Shown here piece after piece: positions 1-13,000 of a stretch of DNA of 64,000 nucleotides. The stretch is from NCBI RefSeq assembly GCF_964340395.1, contig NC_135554.1, forward strand, positions 3,158,975-3,222,974. Reading direction: 5' to 3'. Positions within the stretch are counted from its first letter, which is position 1; each line of letters begins with the position of its first letter. The translations under genes were made by a program, and so were the position numbers. The stretch is from Glandiceps talaboti (taxonomy: Eukaryota > Hemichordata > Enteropneusta > Spengelidae). Under the pieces are notes generated by a model. That model worked only from the letters and a program-made list of their open reading frames with translations. It was not told the DNA's origin and searched no databases.

Positions 1-545
1 GATGTCCCCATGCAATAATGGAATAGTCCACTCAAGTGGTCACAATGCACCTTGGGGTATATAGATGAAGATAATGATTTCATCAGTGATATGCAAATTA
101 GGTATAAAAATAGGAATTTTGGTCAAAAATTCACTCAAAAACTGAGTACTTGGTTAATGAGACTGAAACTTGGTAAGATGTTTCTAGAAGTGTTATTCTG
201 CAGATTTTCCTCAAATATTTTGACATAATTGGCCCTAGCAACCGTGACCTCGCCCTTAGCAACAACCAAATGGCAGTATATTTTGGTTAAATAACATCAT
301 CTGGTAGGCAAGTGAGTAAACATTCAAAAATGTATTCAGATATCCCTAGCAACCATGACCACGCCGATAGCAACAGCCAAATGGTGTGTTTCACAAAGAT
401 AAGATATTCTTAAACAAGTGAACAAACATTCATAAAGTGTATGCAAATATGCCTAGCAACAAGACCACACCCATGTCAACTTCCAAATGATCACATATAT
501 TGCAAAGATAACAACGGGGATTAATAGAGAAATGAATAAACTTAT
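1..545. repeat. Dispersed repeat, body segment R1
   Basis: A dispersed repeat segment shared with 3345-3837, with the second half of 21757-22740 and, weakly, with 38560-38790. Shared phrases include 'atgcaaattaggt', 'ttttggtcaaaaa', 'ctagcaaccatgaccacgcc' and 'agcaacagccaaatgg'. Inside it, the 'ctagcaac...agcaac..ccaaatg' block recurs about every 120-150 bases. No open frame is retained. Its position after the R2 head in the 21.7 kb copy suggests R1 is the tail of one larger element. Confidence 0.7.
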
Positions 546-972
546 TCTATTTTTCTCAACAAGCCTTCTTATCCTCATTCTGTCACTTGCATGATGTGTC
601 ATAGATAAATTCTAAAATATTTTAGACAGAAAAACGAGACATTGATACTATATATCCTGAAATGAACCTACTTCTTATCTTGTTATCACATATTAAAAAT
701 AGATCAACTTCTGACCTTGCGTCAAAAAGTTGATGAATGAATATCAAACTAGTGTTGCAGTGTGACTAGTCATTGATGGCTACCTTGTACTATGTGTTGT
801 AGATTGTTGTAATTTGTGTCAACCTGGTATTTTTAAACAAATATCACATTACCCATTGGTAAACTGTCACATCAACATATTCATCACATATATCCTCTAT
901 AAAGCCAAATAGATATACAGCAACTTCAACTATCAAACTTAATTTTATTTCTAAGAGGTAAATTTTATCTTT
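546..972. other. Unassigned AT-rich sequence
   Basis: No gene, RNA or repeat structure recognised. Confidence 0.5.
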
Positions 973-1041
973 TAGCACAACTGAACTGATAAAGTTCAGG
1001 AGTGCTATAGGCATGGCAAAGTGTCTGTCTGTCTGTCTGTC

Positions 1042-1106
<65 letters not shown>

Positions 1107-1400
1107 AGATGTGGATGTGTGTGTGAACAACTTAAAGTGAGAAACCTGTGATTTTTGGTCAAAAAACTTAAACTACTGGCCAGATTGGTCTGAAATTTGG
1201 TGGGAACATTCTTAGGGGTGTTTAGCAAAAGAATTGTTCATGGCATGATGATTCCATCAATGATATGCAAATTAGGTCTAAAAATGTGTCTTTTTTGGTC
1301 GAAAATCTTTAATTCCAAGACTACTGAGCAGATTGGGATGAAATTTAATGGGGATGCATCTGGGGATGTATAGATAAAGATATATTAAGCATATAATGAT
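973..1400 (+). repeat. Hairpin-headed dispersed repeat R2 with internal microsatellite
   Basis: The repeat opens with an imperfect hairpin at 973-1007: outer arms TAGCAC/GTGCTA, inner arms CTGAACT/AGTTCAG. Next comes the conserved 'aggcatggcaaagtgtctg', then (TCTG)n and (TG)n to about 1102. The following body contains two diverged units of the type 'actactgg.cagattggtctgaa'. The same order occurs at 18203-18530 and 21757-22130, with a short copy at 23121-23180. The right end is lost in the N gap. The histidine/threonine-rich minus-strand reading frame across the (TG) tract is an artefact. Confidence 0.7.
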
Positions 1401-1500
1401 NNNNNNNNNNNNNNNNNNNNNNNNNNNNNNNNNNNNNNNNNNNNNNNNNNNNNNNNNNNNNNNNNNNNNNNNNNNNNNNNNNNNNNNNNNNNNNNNNNNN
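1401..1500. other. Assembly gap (100 N)
   Basis: Exactly 100 N bases. The round length suggests a scaffold gap of unspecified size rather than a measured distance. It interrupts the R2 repeat copy, so the left and right flanks may not be truly adjacent. Confidence 0.99.
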
Positions 1501-3344
1501 TTTGGTCTCCGCTCTGTCTCCGTGCGTATGTTTGACTACGATGTCAGTCCGATGTCATTTACATGACGAGGATTATTGCTGGATAGTGCCAAAACATATG
1601 GAAACGATTTTTGAGAAATCTGGAAAGAATTTAATACGATTTCTCAACTTTCAAATTTGAATGAAACAAATATTTATGATGCCTCCATGATTGTATTTGT
1701 AGTCTTGTCAGTTCGCGTTACGTTCATCTCCACAACATGCACAGAGCTAGAGATCGTAGAGAACAGTCGACAGGTATAGGAACTAGACTAGGCAGTGATG
1801 TATGATCTATGTGTACAACATAGACAGTTGTCCTTGAAATTTGATGATCATTACAGAAATAAAAGAGTTGCCAACGTTAGATTTGTTTATGAATTATATC
1901 ACTCGTTTATCAGTATCAAATGTCGCACTAAATGTTTCAAACATGTCTTGCTTCGGGGTCATCAGAAAATTAAACTGAAAGTATGGGAATTCTTGATCGA
2001 AATATATTCAGTCATCAAATCCTCAGGTTTCTGACAATTTCCAATACTTGTTACAAGAAAGGCTGCATTCCAAGAATATTTGGTTAGCTACATGTATTAC
2101 ATCTGATGCCATATACGTGACACGCACGATCATTGTCCAGTTTGCACCACATGGTGTGCCTCGCCTCCTGTACACGAACCGTACGTCTATCTTGTCTGTC
2201 AGTGCTACATTTTGCTTCCTCTCTTCATTTTTCTCAGATGTTTTAAGAATTTGAAAATAGCCAGTGTCCGATCGACAAAATTTCTTTCCACTGAAGTTTA
2301 GAAAACATTTAGTTCTACTCTACGTAAACGTCACGGTGTTGTTGCATCATACATCATGAGACGTCACATTGACCTCACACTTCGCTTCGCGCTTCCTTCA
2401 ACGTCCGGTCCCTATGAAACTAGTTTGAAGGCTTTCGCCAGTCTTGTTTTAATCCTCAAATGTTTTCCAAATAATTATGAATTTATTTCTTTCTTTTTTA
2501 CACTTTGGGTATTTTACTTATTAGTACTTCTGGGAAACTCTAATTATCCGACCTTAGAATTTTTTTCAATGGTCGTCAGGTTTTAGTACTTTCCTTAGCC
2601 TGTCCCACAACCAAACTGTTGTACGTGGTTATACTTATAAGTTATAGCTGGGCGTTGTGACCGGTAGGTAACCGGCTATTATCTACATCACTGCCTACTA
2701 GGTATAGGTACGTCAACGACACAACTACTTGACAGAAAACACTTGTCGCGCGCACAAAAAGTTGTATGAAATTGTGATTTTACTAAGGAGTGTAGCAACC
2801 CAGAACGTACATCGATCAAACTGAGAAACATTTTGGTTTCATTTTATGTCATTCTATTTCAGTAACAATGTATCATTTTCACGTACCGTTCGCACATGTG
2901 AGCTTGATTTTAGGCAAAATATTGGGCTAACAGAGTGCACACAGACTCTTTTGTTCGCTTGTATTGTTTGCATTCGGTATTTGGCATTTCGCACGTTGTT
3001 TATTTGCACCATTCACAGTGTCTTATCATGGTTTGTGTAACTTGTAAGCCTAATTGACAACTGGCCAACGGTTTTTACTAGACAAAATTGAAACAAATTT
3101 TGGGTCAGTTTGACGGTAAACCTGCTATATTGGCTACCAAACTTAGTTAACGTCAGTTATTTCTACTCATGTTGCATCACTATATATTTACAAACAGTAT
3201 ATATGAAATATGAGAGCCATGTGAAACTTTTTCAGTGCAAAATGGGATGAAGACATGAGGGCAAAGTCAGTGCTCCTTACAGCAGTTTGAATTTCCCGCA
3301 TATGCATACATTACCCATAATCCTCTTTATATAGTGGACCTTGG
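1501..3344. other. Low-repeat region, CpG-containing, no recognised gene
   Basis: This stretch is less repetitive than its neighbours and has more CpG dinucleotides (for example near 1510-1570, 2120-2200, 2330-2410 and 2740-2760). The open frames of 60-80 codons have no recognisable domain, splice pattern or codon bias, so none is called. An inverted pair of 14 bases, TAGGCAGTGATGTA at 1789-1802 and its complement at 2684-2697, bounds a 0.9 kb segment and could be the ends of an old DNA element. A promoter or first exon cannot be excluded but nothing shows one. Confidence 0.4.
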
Positions 3345-3837
3345 CCTTTAAGCATATATTGATCTCATCAGTGACATGCAAATTAGGTGTAAAAATATGA
3401 ATTTTGGTCAAAAACTTATATCTCAAAATACTTGGTCAATGAGTCTGAAACTTGGTGAGATGTTTCTAGAAGTGTCATCCTCAGATTTTCTTCAAAATAT
3501 TTTGACACAGTTGACCCTAGCAGCCATGACCACGCCCTTAGCAACAACCAAATGGCAGTATATTTTGGTCAAATAACATCATCTGGTAGGCAAGTAAGTA
3601 AACATTCAAAAAATGTATGCAAATATCCCAAGCAACAATGACCCCGCCCATAGCAACAGCCAAAAGGTGGTGTATTTCACAAAGATAACAACAGGGATTA
3701 ATAGACAATTGAATAAAACATTCAAAAAAATGTATGTAAGTGTGCCTAGCAACAAGACCATGCCCATGGCAACAGCCAATGATCACATATCTTGCAAAGA
3801 TAACAACAGGGATTAATAGCCAAATGAATAAACAATG
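3345..3837. repeat. Dispersed repeat R1, second copy
   Basis: Closely similar to 1-545 in the same orientation, from 'tgatctcatcagtgacatgc' onward, including the 'ctagcagccatgaccacgcc' and 'agcaacaaccaaatggcag' blocks. It ends where the 28-bp satellite begins. Short open frames on both strands across it are by-products of the repeat. Confidence 0.7.
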
Positions 3838-5240
3838 TCATTCATATGTGGCTATCACATAATAAGTCTACATACATGGTTATCACATAATAAGTCCACA
3901 TACATGGCTATCACACAGTAAGTCTACATACATGGCTATCACATAATAAGTCCACATACATGGCTATCACATAATAAGTCCACATACATGGCTATCACAC
4001 ATAGATGGCTATCACACAATAAGTCTACATACATGGTTATCACATAATAAGTCTACATACATGGCTATCACACAGTAAGTCTACATACATGGCTATCACA
4101 TAATAAGTCCACATACATGGCTATCACATAATAAGTCTACATACATGGCTATCACACAGTAAGTCTACATACATGGCTATCACACAGTAAGTCTACATAC
4201 ATGGCTATCACACAGTAAGTCCACATACATGGCTATCACATAGTAAGTCTACATACATGGCTATCACATAATAAGTCCACATACATGGCTATCACACAGT
4301 AAGTCTACATACATGGCTATCACATAATAAGTCTACATACATGGTTATCACATAATAAGTCTACATACATGGCTATCACATAATAAGTCTACATACATGG
4401 CTATCACATAATAAGTCTACATACATGGTTATCATATAATAAGTCTACATACATGGCTATCACACAGTAAGTCTACATACATGGCTATCACATAATAAGT
4501 CTACATACATGGCTATCACACAGTAAGTCTACATACATGGCTATCACATAATAAGTCTACATACATGGCTATCACACAGTAAGTCTACATACATGGCTAT
4601 CACATAATAAGTCTACATACATGGCTATCACATAATAAGTCCACATACATGGCTATCACATAATAAGTCTACATACATGGCTATCACACAGTAAGTCTAC
4701 ATACATGGCTATCACACAGTAAGTCCACATACATGGCTATCACATAATAAGTCTACATACATGGCTATCACATAATAAGTCTACATACATGGCTATCACA
4801 TAATAAGTCTACATACATGGCTATCACACAGTAAGTCTACATACATGGCTATCACATAGTAAGTCCACATACATGGCTAGTACATAGTAAGTCCACATAC
4901 ATTGCTATCACACAGTAAGTCCACATACATGGCTATCACATAATAAGTCCACATACATGGCTATCACATAATAAGTCTACATACATGGCTATCACATAAT
5001 AAGTCTACATACATGGCTATCACACAGTAAGTCTACATACATGGCTATCACATAATAAGTCCACATACATGGCTATCACATAATAAGTCCACATACATGG
5101 CTATCACATAATAAGTCTACATACATGGTTATCACATAATAAGTCCACATACATGGCTATCACACAGTAAGTCCACATACATGGCTATCACATAATAAGT
5201 CTACATACATGGCTATCACACATAGATGGCTATCACACAA
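3838..5240. repeat. 28-bp satellite, about 50 copies
   Basis: Head-to-tail units of 28 bases built around 'catggctatcacataataag' followed by 'tctacata' or 'tccacata'. The main variants are 'cacataataag' against 'cacacagtaag', and tct against tcc. An irregular unit containing 'cacacatagatggctatcac' occurs near both ends (about 3995-4020 and 5215-5240). There are no spacers between units, so it is not a CRISPR array. Confidence 0.95.
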
Positions 5241-5794
5241 AGGAGAGATGAAAGTAAACATATTCAGATGAGCATTAGACGGGTTGTTATCCAGTGAAAG
5301 TATAAGATATACATGTAGTTTGTAGTGAAGAAAGTCAATCTGCAACAAAGTGTGCATAAAGTTTATGAGCACTTCAATTTTACAGCCATTAAATAGTGTA
5401 AGGTCAGTTGAGTGCAAGCACCAGCTTTGTAAGGTCTAAGGGGTGATGCTTCTCTCTATATCAACTTTCAAGTACACAATGTCAACTGTACTTCAATCTG
5501 TCTCACCAGTGTACTGTGTGTTGGTTGCCAGGTTCCTCCACTACTCAACTAACTCTGGTACACACTGAGGCAGATTTCACTAAAAGTTGTTGGTATTTTG
5601 GACTATACTATTAAAGATCGACAAAGAGTTTTGACGTACTAGTAGATTGTCAGTTCATAAACAAGTTTTAACTGGCAAAGTTACGATCTCAGGTTTGTTC
5701 AGATTTGTTGTGTCACCAAAGGTACCTTTCCCTGGGATGATGCTGTCTGGTATTCGGAATGGGTTTTGTTCACCTTTGACTCCAAAATGCTTTG
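5241..5794. other. Unassigned sequence
   Basis: No gene or repeat recognised between the 28-bp satellite and the next minisatellite. Confidence 0.4.
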
Positions 5795-5931
5795 TAGTGT
5801 CATTTGTTGCACATTAACAACTGACTGCAAACATTTCAAAAAGTCACTTGTTGCACATTACCCACTGACTGGAAACATTTCAAAAAGTCACTGTTGCTTT
5901 CACAAGTTTCCAAAAAGTGACTTTTAATAAT
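5795..5931. repeat. Short tandem duplication, about 48-bp unit
   Basis: The phrase 'cacttgttgcacatta' plus 'aacatttcaaaaagtcac' is repeated twice with a third partial copy. It directly adjoins the 41-bp minisatellite. Confidence 0.7.
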
Positions 5932-6168
5932 TCAGTTGTGTGGTTGTCATTTACCATTTTCCCTTCATTTGTCAGTTGTCACTTACTGGTTTGCCTGTTA
6001 TTTGTCAGTTGTGTGGTTGTCACTTACTGGTTTGCCTGTTATTTGTCAGTTGTGTGGTTGTCATTTACCAGTTTGCCTGTCAGTTGTGTGGTTGTCACTT
6101 ACTGGTTTGCCTGTTATTTTTCAGTTGTGTGGTTGTCATTTACTGGTTTACCTTCAGTCAGTTTTCTG
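5932..6168. repeat. 41-bp minisatellite, about 5-6 copies
   Basis: Units contain 'cagttgtgtggttgtcactt' followed by 'actggtttgcctgttatttg', with some shortened copies. The overlapping open frames in all three + frames (5917-6329) come from the repeat and are not genes. Confidence 0.85.
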
Positions 6169-7096
6169 TAAGTGTGCCACTGTTTCAAACATTTGCCCCA
6201 ATTTTGGGGAATATATTGTCTCTGATGTCATTCAACTCCTGTCATGTTTGTATCAGCAATCATCATTGTCTACATAACAGTTCCATCCCAGTTATGTCAC
6301 TTTCATTGAGTGCTGTGATTTATCAATGAACGTGGCATCTTCCTTATATAGTTATTCATTGTGTTTGTCCCAAGTCGATATTCTTTGTATCTATTTTGAA
6401 ATTTTGGGTGATTTCAACATCAGTAAATTGGGGGAAATTAAAGTGTATTGTGATCCTTATCAAGTTGTACGAATACAAATACAGAGAGTCAGCAGCTATG
6501 TTTCCTTCAAAATTTGTTGGTGGAAGACAGTTGAAAATAGAGGGTTGCCATGGTGATACAGACTACACCATTCAAAGTATATCATGTTTAGAGTGAATCA
6601 TTAGATATGACTATATGTGATATTTCAGAAGTCTTCCAACCCTCTTTACCTTGACTTGTCGATCCCATTCAATTGTTTTTTATGGTCTTACAAAGGAAAG
6701 TGGTATGGATTGGTCAAAGGTCAAAGGTCTGTCTTGACAGTCAAACAACACATGTTGTTTGATTTTACCAAATACTGAGATCATAAAGTCAGAATTCAAG
6801 CAAAGCAAAATACTACATCAGTTCTATCAGTTGATGTCAAGTCAGACTGCATCACTTCTACTAGACTTCACTTAAAAAACATCATCTATTTCCTATAGTC
6901 TACCAGAGGGGGTGGCATGAGGGAGGGGGTGGGGTGAGGGAGGAGGTGGGGTGAGGGAAGGGGTTGTAGGTTGAGTGGTGCTAATCTGTCTAATTTGTGT
7001 ATGGCATGTTAAAGCTATAAATCTTTCACCATTGTATGTCAGCACAATGTATGATTATGTCACTGATTCTGCAGTACTCGTGTACAGAAATTAAAA
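6169..7096. other. Unassigned sequence with a G-rich tract
   Basis: No exon recognised. At 6905-6964 a purine-rich tract carries repeated G runs ('gggagggggtggggtgaggg'), which could form a G-quadruplex. The open frame at 6326-6556 has no recognisable domain. Confidence 0.4.
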
Positions 7097-10000
7097 CATT
7101 CAAAACCACATATTCAGACATCTAATTTGACATCTAGTGTAGTATATGATATAGTCAGACATCTAGTGTAGTAAATGATATAGTCAGACATCTAGTATAG
7201 TATATGATATAGTCAGAGATCTAGTGTAGTATATGATATAGTCAGACATCTAATGTAGTAAATGATATAGTCAGACATCTAGTGTAGTATATGATATAGT
7301 CAGACATCTAGTGTAGTATATGATATAGTCAGACATCTAGTATAGTATATGATATAGTCAGACATCTAGTGTAGTATATGATATAGTCAGACATCTAGTG
7401 TAGTATATGATATATTCAGACATCTAGTGTAGTATATGATATAGTCAGACATCTAGTGTAGTATATGATATAGTCAGACATCTAGTATAGTATATGATAT
7501 AGTCAGACATCTAGTGTAGTATATGATATAGTCAGACATCTAGTATAGTATATGATATAGTCAGACATCTAGTATAGTATATGATATAGTCAGACATCTA
7601 GTGTAGTATATGATATAGTCAGACATCTAGTGTAGTATATGATATAGTCAGACATCTAGTGTAGTATATGATATAGTCAGACATCTAGTATAGTATATGA
7701 TATAGTCAGACATCTAGTGTAGTAAATGATATAGTCAGACATCTAGTATAGTATATGATATAGTCAGACATCTAGTATAGTATATGATATAGTCAGACAT
7801 CTAGTGTAGTATATGATATAGTCAGACATCTAGTGTAGTATATGATGTAGTCAGACATCTAGTATAGTATATGATATAGTCAGACATCTAGTGTAGTATA
7901 TGATATAGTCAGACATCTAGTGTAGTATATGATATAGTCAGACATCTAGTATAGTATATGATATAGTCAGACATCTAGTGTAGTATATGATATAGTCAGA
8001 CATCTAGTGTAGTATATGATATAGTCAGACATCTAGTGTAGTATATGATATAGTCAGACATCTAGTGTAGTATATGATATAGTCAGACATCTAGTATAGT
8101 ATATGATATAGTCAGACATCTAGTGTAGTATATGATATAGTCAGAGATCTAGTATAGTATATGATATAGTCAGACATCTAGTATAGTATATGATATAGTC
8201 AGACATCTAGTGTAGTATATGATATAGTCAGACATCTAGTGTAGTATATGATATAGTCAGACATCTAGTATAGTATATGATATAGTCAGACATCTAGTGT
8301 AGTATATGATATAGTCAGACATCTAGTGTAGTATATGATATAGTCAGACATCTAGTGTAGTATATGATATAGTCAGACATCTAGTGTAGTATATGATATA
8401 GTCAGACATCTAGTATAGTATATGATATAGTCAGACATCTAGTATAGTATATGATATAGTCAGAGATCTAGTGTAGTATATGATATAGTCAGACATCTAG
8501 TGTAGTATATGATATAGTCAGACATCTAGTGTAGTATATGATATAGTCAGACATCTAGTGTAGTATATGATATAGTCAGACATCTAGTGTAGTATATGAT
8601 ATAGTCAGACATCTAGTGTAGTATATGATATAGTCAGACATCTAGTATAGTATATGATATAGTCAGACATCTAGTATAGTATATGATATAGTCAGACATC
8701 TAGTATAGTATATGATATAGTCAGACATCTAGTGTAGTATATGATATAGTCAGACATCTAGTATAGTATATGATATAGTCAGACATCTAGTATAGTATAT
8801 GATATAGTCAGAGATCTAGTGTAGTATATGATATAGTCAGACATCTAGTATAGTATATGATATAGTCAGACATCTAGTGTAGTATATGATATAGTCAGAC
8901 ATCTAGTATAGTATATGATATAGTCAGACATCTAGTATAGTATATGATATAGTCAGACATCTAGTATAGTATATGATATAGTCAGACATCTAGTATAGTA
9001 TATGATATAGTCAGACATCTAGTGTAGTATATGATATAGTCAGACATCTAGTATAGTATATGATATAGTCAGACATCTAGTATAGTATATGATATAGTCA
9101 GAGATCTAGTGTAGTATATGATATAGTCAGACATCTAGTGTAGTATATGATATAGTCAGACATCTAGTGTAGTATATGATATAGTCAGACATCTAGTATA
9201 GTATATGATATAGTCAGACATCTAGTATAGTATATGATATAGTCAGACATCTAGTGTAGTATATGATATAGTCAGACATCTAGTGTAGTAAATGATATAG
9301 TCAGACATCTAGTGTAGTATATGATATAGTCAGACATCTAGTGTAGTATATGATATAGTCAGACATCTAGTGTAGTATATGATATAGTCAGACATCTAGT
9401 ATAGTATATGATATAGTCAGACATCTAGTATAGTATATGATATAGTCAGACATCTAGTGTAGTATATGATATAGTCAGACATCTAGTGTAGTATATGATA
9501 TAGTCATACATCTAGTGTAGTATATGATATAGTCAGACATCTAGTATAGTATATGATATAGTCAGACATCTAGTGTAGTATATGATATAGTCAGACATCT
9601 AGTGTAGTATATGATATAGTCAGACATCTAGTGTAGTATATGATATAGTCAGACATCTAGTATAGTATATGATATAGTCAGACATCTAGTGTAGTAAATG
9701 ATATAGTCAGACATCTAGTATAGTATATGATATAGTCAGACATCTAGTGTAGTATATGATATAGTCAGACATCTAGTGTAGTATATGATATAGTCAGACA
9801 TCTAGTATAGTATATGATATAGTCAGACATCTAGTATAGTATATGATATAGTCAGACATCTAGTATAGTATATGATATAGTCAGACATCTAGTGTAGTAT
9901 ATGATATAGTCAGACATCTAGTGTAGTATATGATATAGTCAGACATCTAGTGTAGTATATGATATAGTCAGACATCTAGTGTAGTATATGATATAGTCAG

Positions 10001-13000
10001 ACATCTAGTGTAGTATATGATATAGTCAGACATCTAGTGTAGTAAATGATATAGTCAGACATCTAGTGTAGTATATGATATAGTCAGACATCTAGTATAG
10101 TATATGATATAGTCAGAGATCTAGTATAGTATATGATATAGTCAGACATCTAGTGTAGTATATGATATAGTCAGACATCTAGTATAGTATATGATATAGT
10201 CAGAGATCTAGTGTAGTATATGATATAGTCAGAGATCTAGTGTAGTATATGATATAGTCAGAGATCTAGTATAGTATATGATATAGTCAGACATCTAGTG
10301 TAGTATATGATATAGTCAGACATCTAGTGTAGTATATGATATAGTCAGACATCTAGTATAGTATATGATATAGTCAGACATCTAGTATAGTATATGATAT
10401 AGTCAGACATCTAGTATAGTATATGATATAGTCAGACATCTAGTGTAGTATATGATATAGTCAGACATCTAGTGTAGTATATGATATAGTCAGACATCTA
10501 GTGTAGTATATGATATAGTCAGACATCTAGTGTAGTATATGATATAGTCAGACATCTAGTGTAGTATATGATATAGTCAGACATCTAGTGTAGTAAATGA
10601 TATAGTCAGACATCTAGTGTAGTATATGATATAGTCAGACATCTAGTGTAGTATATGATATAGTCAGACATCTAGTGTAGTATATGATATAGTCAGACAT
10701 CTAGTATAGTATATGATATAGTCAGACATCTAGTGTAGTATATGATATAGTCAGACATCTAGTGTAGTATATGATATAGTCAGACATCTAGTGTAGTATA
10801 TGATATAGTCAGACATCTCGTGTAGTATATGATATAGTCAGACATCTAGTGTAGTATATGATATAGTCAGAGATCTAGTATAGTATATGATATAGTCAGA
10901 CATCTAGTGTAGTATATGATATAGTCAGACATCTAGTGTAGTAAATGATATAGTCAGACATCTAGTGTAGTATATGATATAGTCAGACATCTAGTGTAGT
11001 ATATGATATAGTCAGACATCTAGTGTAGTATATGATATAGTCAGACATCTAGTGTAGTATATGATATAGTCAGACATCTAGTATAGTATATGATATAGTC
11101 AGAGATCTAGTGTAGTATATGATATAGTCAGACATCTAGTGTAGTATATGATATAGTCAGACATCTAGTATAGTATATGATATAGTCAGACATCTAGTGT
11201 AGTATATGATATAGTCAGACATCTAGTGTAGTATATGATATAGTCAGACATCTAGTGTAGTATATGATATAGTCAGACATCTAGTGTAGTATATGATATA
11301 GTCAGACATCTAGTATAGTATATGATATAGTCAGACATCTAGTATAGTATATGATATAGTCAGACATCTAGTATAGTATATGATGTAGTCAGACATCTAG
11401 TGTAGTATATGATATAGTCAGACATCTAGTGTAGTATATGATATAGTCAGACATCTAGTGTAGTATATGATATAGTCAGACATCTAGTGTAGTATATGAT
11501 ATAGTCAGACATCTAGTATAGTATATGATATATTCAGACATCTAGTATAGTATATGATATAGTCATACATCTAATGTAGTATATGATATAGTCAGACATC
11601 TAGTGTAGTATATGATATAGTCAGACATCTAGTGTAGTATATGATATAGTCAGACATCTAGTATAGTATATGATATAGTCAGACATCTAGTGTAGTATAT
11701 GATATAGTCAGACATCTAGTGTAGTATATGATATAGTCAGACATCTAGTATAGTATATGATATAGTCAGACATCTAGTGTAGTAAATGATATAGTCAGAC
11801 ATCTAGTGTAGTATATGATATAGTCAGACATCTAGTGTAGTATATGATATAGTCAGACATCTAGTGTAGTATATGATATAGTCAGACATCTAGTATAGTA
11901 TATGATATAGTCAGACATCTAGTATAGTATATGATATAGTCAGACATCTAGTATAGTATATGATATAGTCAGACATCTAGTGTAGTATATGATATAGTCA
12001 GACATCTAGTGTAGTATATGATATAGTCAGACATCTAGTATAGTATATGATATAGTCATACATCTAGTGTAGTATATGATATAGTCAGACATCTAGTGTA
12101 GTATATGATATAGTCAGACATCTAGTGTAGTATATGATATAGTCAGAGATCTAGTGTAGTATATGATATAGTCAGACATCTAGTATAGTATATGATATAG
12201 TCAGACATCTAGTATAGTATATGATATAGTCAGACATCTAGTGTAGTATATGATATAGTCAGACATCTAGTGTAGTATATGATATAGTCAGACATCTAGT
12301 GTAGTATATGATATAGTCAGACATCTAGTGTAGTATATGATATAGTCAGACATCTAGTATAGTATATGATATAGTCAGACATCTAGTGTAGTATATGATA
12401 TAGTCAGACATCTAGTGTAGTATATGATATAGTCAGACATCTAGTGTAGTATATGATATAGTCAGACATCTAGTATAGTATATGATATAGTCAGACATCT
12501 AGTGTAGTATATGATATAGTCAGACATCTAGTGTAGTATATGATATAGTCAGACATCTAGTGTAGTATATGATATAGTCAGACATCTAGTGTAGTAAATG
12601 ATATAGTCAGACATCTAGTGTAGTATATGATATAGTCAGACATCTAGTGTAGTAAATGATATAGTCAGACATCTAGTGTAGTATATGATATAGTCAGACA
12701 TCTAGTGTAGTATATGATATAGTCAGACATCTAGTGTAGTATATGATATAGTCAGACATCTAGTATAGTATATGATATAGTCAGACATCTAGTGTAGTAT
12801 ATGATATAGTCAGACATCTAGTGTAGTATATGATATAGTCAGACATCTAGTGTAGTATATGATATAGTCAGACATCTAGTGTAGTATATGATATAGTCAG
12901 ACATCTAGTGTAGTATATGATATAGTCAGAGATCTAGTATAGTATATGATATAGTCAGACATCTAGTGTAGTAAATGATATAGTCAGACATCTAGTGTAG

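Noticed and set aside
3838-5240. CRISPR-like regular 28-29 bp repeats (also 7097-17930 and 55596-57546)
   Set aside because: Units are contiguous with no unique spacers and no cas genes, in a eukaryotic context.
5917-6329. Three overlapping + strand frames of 84-129 codons
   Set aside because: All three frames are open across the 41-bp minisatellite, which is expected of the repeat and not of a gene.
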